DNA of 6,785 nucleotides, taken from Sphingobacteriia bacterium. Lineage in GTDB: Bacteria; Bacteroidota; Bacteroidia; Chitinophagales; Chitinophagaceae. Shown here piece after piece: positions 1 to 5,617 of this stretch (positions are counted from its first letter, which is position 1; every line of letters starts with the position of its first letter). Both the position numbers and the translations under genes were made by a program. The stretch covers positions 1 through 6,785 of the forward strand of contig RDYY01000075.1 in NCBI GenBank assembly GCA_004293505.1, read 5' to 3'. The notes under the pieces are model-generated. The model saw only the letters and a program-made list of their open reading frames with translations, did no database searches and was not told the DNA's origin.

Positions 1-573
1 TCTAAAAGGCCCCAAGGGTTTTTTGTTGAAGCGGGATATGTCCACAAAATTGTGGATCACTTCAATGTCTTTTTCAATGGCAAAGCTGGAATAGGTTTCG
101 TCCCGGAGATTTTGTGACACTGCAGTGATGGCATCACTTTCGTTGATCGAAAAAGTGACCACCGGTTCGTATGTTTTGTCCCTGCCCACCAAGGTAATGT
201 CCGTGCCATGCAAAGTGGTGATGACAGGAACGTTGCGGCCAATTTTTTTCTTGACAATTTGCTTGGCCATGTAAGCGGCTGAAGCGTGGGGAATGGCATA
301 GTGAACATGCAGCAAATCCAAGTCATGGTTCATGATCACGTCTACCATGGTACTGGCCAGGGCTACTTCGTAAGGGGGATAATCAAAGAGGGGATAGGTG
401 GGCACCCGCACTTCGTGGTAAAAAATATTGGTGTTGAAAACGTTCAGGCGCACGGGTTGTTGGTAGGTGATGAAATGCACTTGGTGGCCTTCATCGGCCA
501 AAGCCTTTCCCAGTTCGGTGGCCAGCACGCCGCTGCCCCCAAAAGTGGGATAACAAACAATTCCGATGCGCAT
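1..573 (-). CDS. bshA: BshA-type glycosyltransferase, N-acetyl-alpha-D-glucosaminyl L-malate synthase (3' end off window)
   Basis: The family transfers GlcNAc from UDP-GlcNAc to L-malate, the first step of bacillithiol synthesis, in the cytoplasm. Only the first 191 residues are present; BshA proteins are usually about 375-380 residues, so this is the N-terminal Rossmann domain of a GT-B, GT4-family enzyme. The start ATG (571-573) opens with MRIGIVCYPTFGGSGVLATE, the BshA N-terminal signature with its glycine-rich loop. Further BshA-like segments are VPTYPLFDYPPYEVAL (residues 57-72), LLHVHYAIPHASAAYMA (87-103), TTLHGTDITLVG (119-130) and VIHNFVDISRF (172-182). The frame runs open to base 1 with no stop. 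It is divergent from the M28 peptidase gene with 50 bases between the two starts, and no Shine-Dalgarno sequence is visible. A general GT4 glycosyltransferase is the alternative, but the N-terminus fits BshA closely. The family assignment is by memory of the signature, not a search. Confidence 0.94.
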   Translation of the reverse strand, partial: MRIGIVCYPTFGGSGVLATELGKALADEGHQVHFITYQQPVRLNVFNTNIFYHEVRVPTYPLFDYPPYEVALASTMVDVIMNHDLDLLHVHYAIPHASAAYMAKQIVKKKIGRNVPVITTLHGTDITLVGRDKTYEPVVTFSINESDAITAVSQNLRDETYSSFAIEKDIEVIHNFVDISRFNKKPLGPFR

Positions 574-588
574 AAGCAGGTTTTTCTG

Positions 589-620
589 TTTGCAAAGAAC
601 GACATAATTCTTTACATTGG
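589..620 (+). promoter_or_regulatory. Possible Bacteroidota-type promoter (-33/-7) for the M28 peptidase gene
   Basis: TTTG at 589-592 is followed, after 20 bases, by TACATTGG at 613-620. This resembles the Bacteroidota sigma-ABfr consensus TTTG, 19-21 bases, TAnnTTTG, with one mismatch in the -7 box. Transcription would then begin at or very near the ATG at 624, implying an almost leaderless transcript. The motif is short and lies in a 50-base AT-rich gap, so a chance match is possible. Confidence 0.3.
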
Positions 621-623
621 GGC

Positions 624-2003
624 ATGAAGAAATCCTGCTGCTTGGCCCTCTGTCTGGCCTTTTTCACCACTTCTTTTTTGTCTGCTCAGTCGCCCAACGA
701 CACGGTTTTTTTGCGCCGCTTGTCGCAAGAAATTTTGCGCCATGGAAAAGCCTATGATTGGCTACGGGAACTCACCAAAGGCATTGGTGGTCGGCTGGCT
801 GGGTCCGCCAATTTTACCCGGGCCGTTGCTTGGGGGGAAGAAAAAATGAAAGAAGCGGGTGCCGAGAAAGTATGGTTACAAGCTTGCCTGATGCCCCATT
901 GGGACAGGGGCGGAAAAGACCAGGCCAGCATTGTGCGGGTGGATGGCAAAAAAACAACAATTGAATTGGATGTCTTGGCCTTGGGCAATAGTTTGGGCAC
1001 CGAAAAACCCGTGCAAGCTGAAGTGTTGGCCGTGGCCGATTATGCAGAATTGGAAGCCAAAAAAGACCAGGTCAAAGGGAAAATTGTTTACTACAATTAT
1101 GGTTTTGATCCCGGTCAATTGGACCCACGCAAGTCTTATGGTTTGTCGGGCGCTTACCGGCGCAGTGGCGCCAGTCGAGCGGCCAAATATGGCGCGGTAG
1201 GCATCATGATCCGCACCTTGACCGAATCGGTGGCCAACAATCCCCACACGGGTGGCATGAGTTATGTAGACAGCCTGCCCAAAATTCCAGCCATTGCCAT
1301 TGGGCCACGCGATGCAGACCAGGTTTGGGAAATGAGCCGCAACAGCAGTTTGGTGGTCAAAATGCACACCCATGGTAAATTCTTGCCCGACGCACCTGGA
1401 CACAATGTGATTGGTGAATGGGTGGGCACGGAACACCCTGATCAATTCATTACCATTGGCGGGCACCTGGACAGTTGGGATGTGAACGAAGGAGCACACG
1501 ACGATGGGGCGGGTGTGGTGCACACCTTGGAAATTTTGCGGGCTTTGAAAGCCTTGGGCTACAAGCCCAAACACAGTATTCGTTTTGTGTTGTTTGCCAA
1601 CGAAGAAAATGGTTTGCGCGGGGGCAACAAATATGCCGAAGAAGCCAAGGCCAAAAACGAGAAACACATTTTTGCTTTGGAAAGTGATGAGGGTGGGTTT
1701 GCTCCCCAAGGATTTGGTTTCACGGCCAAGCCCGATCAAATGGCCAAGATCCAAACCTGGTTGCCTTATCTCTCTCCCTTTGGCACCGATGTCTTGGAAA
1801 AAACAGGAGGCGGTGCCGACATAGGCCCACTCAATCGCTTGCTGGGTACCACATTGGCAGGTTTTGTACCGGATCCCCACAAATATTTTGACCACCACCA
1901 TGCCCGCTCTGATGTGTTTGAAAACGTGAACAAAAGAGAACTTTTATTGGGCGCGGTGAATATGGCGGCCCTGATTTATCTTGTTGACCAATACGGACTT
2001 TAA
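624..2003 (+). CDS. Exported M28-family metallopeptidase, carboxypeptidase Q (PGCP)-like
   Basis: A secreted zinc aminopeptidase/dipeptidase-type enzyme, likely cleaving short peptides in the periplasm or outside the cell. The 459 residues start with a Sec signal peptide (basic KK, Cys/Leu/Ala/Phe-rich core, cleavage expected after SFLSA, before Q22). There is no lipobox. The N-terminal part YDWLRELTKGIGGRLAGS (44-61) is typical of the carboxypeptidase Q group. Residues about 125-250 form the PA-like insert (KGKIVYYNYGF, SGASRAAKYGAVGIMI). The co-catalytic zinc site is intact by analogy to the family: H281 and D293 (GGHLDSWDVNEGAHDDGAG), general base E327 with ligand E328 (FANEENG), D355 (LESDEGG) and H425 (HHHARSD). 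The protein ends right after the catalytic fold, so no type IX secretion C-terminal domain is present. No Shine-Dalgarno precedes the ATG. The next gene starts 9 bases after the stop, suggesting one operon. The exact peptide substrate cannot be read from sequence. Confidence 0.95.
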   Translation: MKKSCCLALCLAFFTTSFLSAQSPNDTVFLRRLSQEILRHGKAYDWLRELTKGIGGRLAGSANFTRAVAWGEEKMKEAGAEKVWLQACLMPHWDRGGKDQASIVRVDGKKTTIELDVLALGNSLGTEKPVQAEVLAVADYAELEAKKDQVKGKIVYYNYGFDPGQLDPRKSYGLSGAYRRSGASRAAKYGAVGIMIRTLTESVANNPHTGGMSYVDSLPKIPAIAIGPRDADQVWEMSRNSSLVVKMHTHGKFLPDAPGHNVIGEWVGTEHPDQFITIGGHLDSWDVNEGAHDDGAGVVHTLEILRALKALGYKPKHSIRFVLFANEENGLRGGNKYAEEAKAKNEKHIFALESDEGGFAPQGFGFTAKPDQMAKIQTWLPYLSPFGTDVLEKTGGGADIGPLNRLLGTTLAGFVPDPHKYFDHHHARSDVFENVNKRELLLGAVNMAALIYLVDQYGL

Positions 2004-2012
2004 ATTCTCTTT

Positions 2013-2405
2013 ATGCGAAAATTCATTTGGTCTTTTACCACCATCGTTGTCTTGGTTGTGGCTGCCTTGGTGTATTGGAAATTTTATTTTGTTTTTGCTG
2101 ATGGCACCAAAGCGGGCCAACTCAACACTTTCCAAAAGAAGGGGGTCATTTTCAAAACTTGGGAAGGCAATATCATCCAAAGCGGTTTCAAGACCAATAT
2201 CCAATCCAATGAATTTGATTTCAGTGTGGTGGACCCCAAAGTGGCTGCCATTTTGGAAAGAAATTCTGGCCGCGAAGTAAACCTGCATTACCACCGCTAC
2301 AATGGCTCATTGCCTTGGCGGGGCATGCAGGGCTATATTGTGGATTCCGTTTTAGAAGTCAGGAACATGGGAACGGGCACCATCATTGCGCCCAAAGTGC
2401 AGTAA
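2013..2405 (+). CDS. Small membrane-anchored conserved protein of unknown function
   Basis: A 130-residue protein with one N-terminal hydrophobic segment (residues about 5-27, IWSFTTIVVLVVAALVYW) after a short basic start. This suggests a single-pass inner-membrane anchor with the remaining 100 residues in the periplasm. The soluble part holds short stretches that look conserved: DGTKAGQLNTFQKKGVIFKT (30-49) continuing into WEG, NEFDFSV (66-72), and VNLHYHRYNGSLPWRG (89-104). From memory, similar small Bacteroidota proteins share the AG-L-F-KG-FKTWEG and LHY-LPWRG pattern, and some carry the name 6-phosphogluconate dehydrogenase; nothing here has a dinucleotide-binding or dehydrogenase domain, so that name should not be copied. 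The gene starts 9 bases after the M28 peptidase stop, so the two are probably co-transcribed and may both act in the envelope. Its 3' end faces the methyltransferase gene across only 9 bases. Function unknown. Confidence 0.85.
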   Translation: MRKFIWSFTTIVVLVVAALVYWKFYFVFADGTKAGQLNTFQKKGVIFKTWEGNIIQSGFKTNIQSNEFDFSVVDPKVAAILERNSGREVNLHYHRYNGSLPWRGMQGYIVDSVLEVRNMGTGTIIAPKVQ

Positions 2406-2414
2406 CTATCCACC

Positions 2415-3116
2415 CTAGGGATTCCCCAATAAAAAAATACAGGGTCTTTTGTGTAAATCGGGCAAGTCTTTTTTCCAATTTTTCAAACTTTGTGTGCGGA
2501 TGGATTCTGCGGGTCCGGTCAAATCCACTGCAATGCACAGCAACAAATCGGGTGGGCCTTGTTCTACCAAATCTTTCACCAAAGCATTGTTGCGGTAGGG
2601 CGTTTCAATGAAAATTTGTGTTCCCTGTGCAGCCGATTGGGCGGCTACTAGTTTTATTTTTTTGCGCCTTTCTGTGGGGTCAATGGGCAAGTAGCCCAAG
2701 AACTGAAACTGCTGCCCATTCAAGCCACTGGCCATGAGGGCCAGCAAGATAGAATTGGGTCCCACCAAGGGCTGAACCGTCACACCTTGGGCCTGGGCCC
2801 AGGCCACCAATTGTTGTCCCGGATCGGCCACGCCAGGACAACCTGCTTCACTCACAATGCCAATGGTTTCACCTGCCGCCAATGCTGCCAAAAAGGGTTG
2901 TTTTACTGTGGCTTCTGCTTTGTGGATGCCTTGCCAAGTATAATCATCAATGACCATTTCGCGCCAAAGTTTTTTAAAAAAACGCCGGGCCGTTTTTTCT
3001 TCTTCTACAAAAAATACCGTGCAAGATTGGATGGCAGGCAAGACATAAGTGGGAAGGGCTGCATAGCCCTCTTCGTCCAAAACCGTGGGAATCAAAATGA
3101 CTTTAGCTTTCTTCAT
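2415..3116 (-). CDS. RsmI-like SAM-dependent methyltransferase, short form (tetrapyrrole methylase fold)
   Basis: A 233-residue member of the tetrapyrrole methylase superfamily, whose RsmI branch 2'-O-methylates C1402 of 16S rRNA. Conserved parts are GIVSEAGCPGVADPGQQLVA (residues 86-105; RsmI has VSDAGTPLISDPG), VQPLVGPNSILLALMASGL (114-132; RsmI PLPGPCAAITALSAAGL), FLGYLP (139-144), IFIETPYRN (168-176), and a C-terminal RPCIFLLGNP. It differs from canonical RsmI at the N-terminus, where VATPIGNLGDIT-type sequence is replaced by VILIPTVLDEEGYAALP, and it lacks the C-terminal extension (RsmI is usually about 280 residues). A short paralogue of this kind occurs in Bacteroidota, so I do not assign rsmI. 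The target (rRNA or another substrate) is unproven. The ATG lies inside the end of the EI24 gene (14-base overlap), which suggests translational coupling. It is the last gene of the leftward cluster. Confidence 0.88.
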   Translation of the reverse strand: MKKAKVILIPTVLDEEGYAALPTYVLPAIQSCTVFFVEEEKTARRFFKKLWREMVIDDYTWQGIHKAEATVKQPFLAALAAGETIGIVSEAGCPGVADPGQQLVAWAQAQGVTVQPLVGPNSILLALMASGLNGQQFQFLGYLPIDPTERRKKIKLVAAQSAAQGTQIFIETPYRNNALVKDLVEQGPPDLLLCIAVDLTGPAESIRTQSLKNWKKDLPDLHKRPCIFLLGNP

Positions 3117-3861
3117 GGTCGTGTAGGCAAATGGTGGCGGCTACCATGGCATAACCCGGGGCCAGGATCCAACCCAGCAAAGGAACCAAGTGCAGCACAA
3201 TAAAAACAGACCCAATGCCAATGGCCAATCCATTTCTGTTTCCCATCAAGTGCAAGGTCTCGGCCATGGACTTTCCTTTTCTTTCCATGCTGTAATCAAA
3301 AAGGGAGAGTCCCAAATAATAGCACTCAATCAAAATAGCCAACAAAGGAGTAAGCCAACCCACCACAGGAATCAAACTCACCAGTAAAATACAAATCAAA
3401 TACACCGACTGCCACAAAGCATTGCGCACCAGCATTTTCCAAGCCCTGGTCAAACGTTGAATCCAAGGGATGGGCAAAGTTGTGGGCAGGATTTGGTTTT
3501 TTTCTTGTTGGGTTTTTTCATTTAAAAATGCCAACAAGGGAGCGCCAAGGAGCAAGAACAAATACTTGAACAAAGACAAATAAAAAAGCAGGAGGTTGAG
3601 CCAAAATACCAGTCCACCCATGGTAAAGAAAAAGCCCGTCCAGCCTTCTCCACTGCGGTCCAACCAAGATTTCAATCCGGTTCTGAGGACCACCCATTCA
3701 ATGAAATCACTGGAGCTAGTGCTGAATCCCGACAAACCCATGTAAAAGAAAAAAGCATAGACCAAGCCAGGCACCAAAATCCATTTCCACAAATGTTGGT
3801 CTCGGATCAGCCGGTGCGCTTTCCAATACGCACCAATGGACAGGATAAGGTCTTTGAGCAA
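3103..3861 (-). CDS. EI24/CysZ-type multipass inner-membrane protein
   Basis: A 252-residue protein of the EI24 domain family, which includes the sulfate-uptake protein CysZ; most members outside CysZ have no established substrate. Hydrophobic segments lie at about 25-43, 75-113 (probably two passes), 148-188 (two passes, with PVVGW) and 212-245 (with PLLGW and ending LAPGYAMVAAT). The stretches YWKAHRLIRDQHLWKWILVP (12-31), FDYSMERKGKSMAETL (188-203) and LLGWILAPGYAMVAAT are typical of this family. The start is TTG at 3859-3861: an in-frame TAG lies six codons upstream (3877-3879), the first in-frame ATG is only at residue 41, and the conserved N-terminus begins at once after the TTG. The stop lies inside the following methyltransferase gene. 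It starts 38 bases after the PorP-like gene, with no Shine-Dalgarno. Transport of sulfate is possible but not supported by neighbours, as no cysteine genes are present. Confidence 0.9.
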   Translation of the reverse strand: MLKDLILSIGAYWKAHRLIRDQHLWKWILVPGLVYAFFFYMGLSGFSTSSSDFIEWVVLRTGLKSWLDRSGEGWTGFFFTMGGLVFWLNLLLFYLSLFKYLFLLLGAPLLAFLNEKTQQEKNQILPTTLPIPWIQRLTRAWKMLVRNALWQSVYLICILLVSLIPVVGWLTPLLAILIECYYLGLSLFDYSMERKGKSMAETLHLMGNRNGLAIGIGSVFIVLHLVPLLGWILAPGYAMVAATICLHDHEES

Positions 3862-3899
3862 GCCGGGGGATTTTTGCTAAGGTAAGGGCTTTGGCCAAC

Positions 3900-4907
3900 T
3901 TAAAATTTAGGGCAGTTGACCGGACGATCGGTATTGGGCCGACGAATGTAGATGAGGGAAATTTCTATGCCCCCCCTGTTCAGGGTGGCGGTGCGCAAAT
4001 TGGAAAGGGTAAAATCATAGGTGGCGCTCAGGCGCAAGTCTCCAAACTCAAGTCCCACATAAGGAATCAGGGCGTCTTTGAAACGGTACCAAGTACCGGC
4101 ATACAAACTGGTAGAATTGAGCCAATTATCTGGGTCTGTGTTCAATTGGATGGCGGTGCCAATGGTGGTTTCACTGACTCCGGCTTGGAACATTTGCAAA
4201 GCACTCAGGTGCAAGGTTGTGCTGGTTCCCAAAGGAAAATAGCCCCCACCGTGAAAAGTGGCCCTTGGGCTGAGGTTGTAAGTGGCCCCCGTGAACTGTT
4301 GCTTGGGCCGGTTGATGTGGTACAAACTGATGCCTGCATAAAAATTATTGCGTTCATTGGTGCTGCCATTGTAGAGAATGCCCGCATTGATGTCCAAGTA
4401 ATTGGCTTTGAGGGTGGCACCTGAAAAAATCTCTGAACTGATGCCGGTAAAGCCCGCACTGGTCAATTGGTCTTCAAAGCGCAGGTTGGCCGTATTGATC
4501 AACATATTGGCATAGGTCAATTGAAATCCAATCCCCAATTGGTGGTTGCCATTTTCATCCAAGCCCTTGTGGTAGGCCGTGGAAAAACTACCGTAGTTGA
4601 ATTTGACCGCACCGTTGGCAGAATTGTCGTTTAAGCCCAAGAAACCTACACCCCAAGTATCGTTGTTGGGCAGTTTTTCGCGCATGATTTGAAAATCAAC
4701 GGAAGCAGTTGCGGTCGTAAAAGCATTGTTGAGGGTGGGCCATTGGTTGCGGTAATTGCCAGCCACCCGGTAAGAACCAAAAAATTTACCCGTGAATGCC
4801 GGGTTCAAGGTAAGGGGAGAACTGAAGAATTGTGAAAAGCGGGGATCCTGCGACCTGGCAAAGGTCGCAGCCAACAGGAAAAAAACAAACGTGATGGTTT
4901 TGAACAT
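3900..4907 (-). CDS. PorP/SprF family outer-membrane beta-barrel protein
   Basis: A 335-residue member of the PorP/SprF family of Bacteroidota, linked to type IX secretion (PorP) and to surface display of the SprB adhesin (SprF). It begins with a signal peptide (MFKTITFVFFLLAATFARS) with cleavage expected before Q20. The mature start QDPRFSQFFSSPLTLNPAFTG (signature positions 20-40) is diagnostic, followed by YRNQWPTLNNAFTTATASVD (52-71). Alternating-residue beta-strand segments run to the end, and the C-terminus GGIEISLIY...NCPKF matches the family's usual ending CPRF. Many such genes sit next to a large repeat adhesin or a protein with a C-terminal sorting domain. Here the neighbours are upp (33 bases upstream) and an EI24 protein (38 bases downstream), so it looks like an orphan paralogue rather than the core porP of the secretion machine. 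The best Shine-Dalgarno candidate in the window precedes it. Confidence 0.95.
   Translation of the reverse strand: MFKTITFVFFLLAATFARSQDPRFSQFFSSPLTLNPAFTGKFFGSYRVAGNYRNQWPTLNNAFTTATASVDFQIMREKLPNNDTWGVGFLGLNDNSANGAVKFNYGSFSTAYHKGLDENGNHQLGIGFQLTYANMLINTANLRFEDQLTSAGFTGISSEIFSGATLKANYLDINAGILYNGSTNERNNFYAGISLYHINRPKQQFTGATYNLSPRATFHGGGYFPLGTSTTLHLSALQMFQAGVSETTIGTAIQLNTDPDNWLNSTSLYAGTWYRFKDALIPYVGLEFGDLRLSATYDFTLSNLRTATLNRGGIEISLIYIRRPNTDRPVNCPKF
4848..4870 (-). repeat. 9-bp perfect inverted repeat within the PorP-like signal-peptide codons
   Basis: The arms CTGCGACCT (4848-4856) and AGGTCGCAG (4862-4870) are exact reverse complements around a 5-base loop. In the mRNA this would make a GC-rich hairpin about 38-60 bases downstream of the start codon, covering the codons for A14 to Q20, that is, the end of the signal peptide and its cleavage site. 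A repeat of this size can arise by chance in a window this long, and no function is claimed. Confidence 0.6.
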
Positions 4908-4914
4908 GGTAAAT

Positions 4915-4920
4915 CCCCTT
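4915..4920 (-). promoter_or_regulatory. Possible ribosome binding site of the PorP-like gene
   Basis: On the minus strand AAGGGG (within AAAGGGGA) lies 7 bases before the ATG at 4907. It partly matches the anti-Shine-Dalgarno target and is the only such purine-rich, G-rich stretch before any start in this window; the other genes show none, as usual for Bacteroidota. It supports this start codon but may not be needed for translation. Confidence 0.4.
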
Positions 4921-4940
4921 TAACACAGACAACGAAAAGC

Positions 4941-5594
4941 CTAAGATTGCTGTTTGGTGCCAAAAGCCAAGTCACCTGCATCGCCCAGTCCTGGAACAAT
5001 GTAGCTCTTGGCCGTCATTTCTTCATCAATGTCGCCACACCAAATGGGGATGTCAACACCACATTCTCTTTGAAAATATTCTATGCCTACTGTACACGCA
5101 ATGGCCACAACAATGTGGATGCCAGCAGGATCACCTTGGTCCTTTAAGTGTTGTACGGTTTTGACCAAAGAAGCACCAGAAGCCAACATGGGGTCGCTGA
5201 TGATCACCACCCGGTTGTCGAGCGCAGGGCAAGAAACGTATTCTAAACTGATGTCAAAACTGCCATCGCGGTGGTGTTTGCGGTAAGCCGACACAAAAGC
5301 ATTGTCTGCTTTGTCAAAATAATTCAACATGCCTTGGTGCAAGGGCAATCCAGCGCGCAAGATGGTGGCCAAAACCGGCTGTTGCGCAAGCACTTTGCTT
5401 TCGTGAATGCCCAAAGGTGTTTGCACTTCTTGGATGGACCAAGGCAATTGGCGACTGATTTCATAAGCCGCTACCTCACCAATCCTTTCCAAATTGCGGC
5501 GAAAACGCATGCGGTCGCCCTGCACTTCTACATTCCTTAATTCAGCCACCCAATTGCTCACGAGGCTGTGTTGTTCACTCAGGTTAATGACCAT
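4941..5594 (-). CDS. upp: Uracil phosphoribosyltransferase
   Basis: Cytoplasmic salvage enzyme converting uracil and PRPP to UMP and pyrophosphate. With the start at ATG 5592-5594 the protein has 217 residues, close to the usual 208-217, and begins MVINLSEQHSL like other Bacteroidota Upp. The open frame continues 21 codons further upstream (to 5657), but that part overlaps the end of ade and shows no Upp similarity, so the shorter form is preferred. Motifs: ATILRAGLPLHQGM (76-89), the PRPP-binding loop VVIISDPMLASGASLV (129-144), VAIACTVGIEYF (163-174), and the C-terminal uracil-binding segment PGLGDAGDLAFGT (201-213). The last has Leu where many Upp proteins have Arg (GDAGDR); I believe that variant is common in this phylum. 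It begins 23 bases after the ade stop, so the two nucleobase salvage genes are probably co-transcribed. Confidence 0.97.
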   Translation of the reverse strand: MVINLSEQHSLVSNWVAELRNVEVQGDRMRFRRNLERIGEVAAYEISRQLPWSIQEVQTPLGIHESKVLAQQPVLATILRAGLPLHQGMLNYFDKADNAFVSAYRKHHRDGSFDISLEYVSCPALDNRVVIISDPMLASGASLVKTVQHLKDQGDPAGIHIVVAIACTVGIEYFQRECGVDIPIWCGDIDEEMTAKSYIVPGLGDAGDLAFGTKQQS

Positions 5595-5617
5595 TTGCTG
5601 TTGTTTGGACGTTAAAT

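Noticed and set aside
286..627. A 113-codon plus-strand open frame opposite bshA running up to the peptidase start
   Set aside because: The minus strand carries unmistakable BshA sequence over this span; the plus-strand product has no recognisable features.
876..1901. A 341-codon open frame on the minus strand, antisense to the M28 peptidase gene
   Set aside because: It lies wholly within a gene with a complete catalytic site and signal peptide. The translation is a low-sense mix rich in G, F, H and Q with no recognisable domain; it arises from the codon bias of the true gene.
2790..2805. A 16-bp perfect palindrome, GGCCTGGGCCCAGGCC, in the methyltransferase gene
   Set aside because: It is explained by the codons for Ala-Trp-Ala-Gln-Ala; it has no T-run, no second copy and no position that suggests a regulatory site.
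3716..3898. A 60-codon minus-strand frame starting just upstream of the EI24 gene
   Set aside because: It is out of frame with the EI24 protein, overlaps its first 146 bases and gives a sequence without any recognisable domain.
3891..4424. A 177-codon open frame on the plus strand opposite the PorP-like gene
   Set aside because: It is antisense to a well-supported barrel protein, shows no domain, and has no promoter or start signal of its own.
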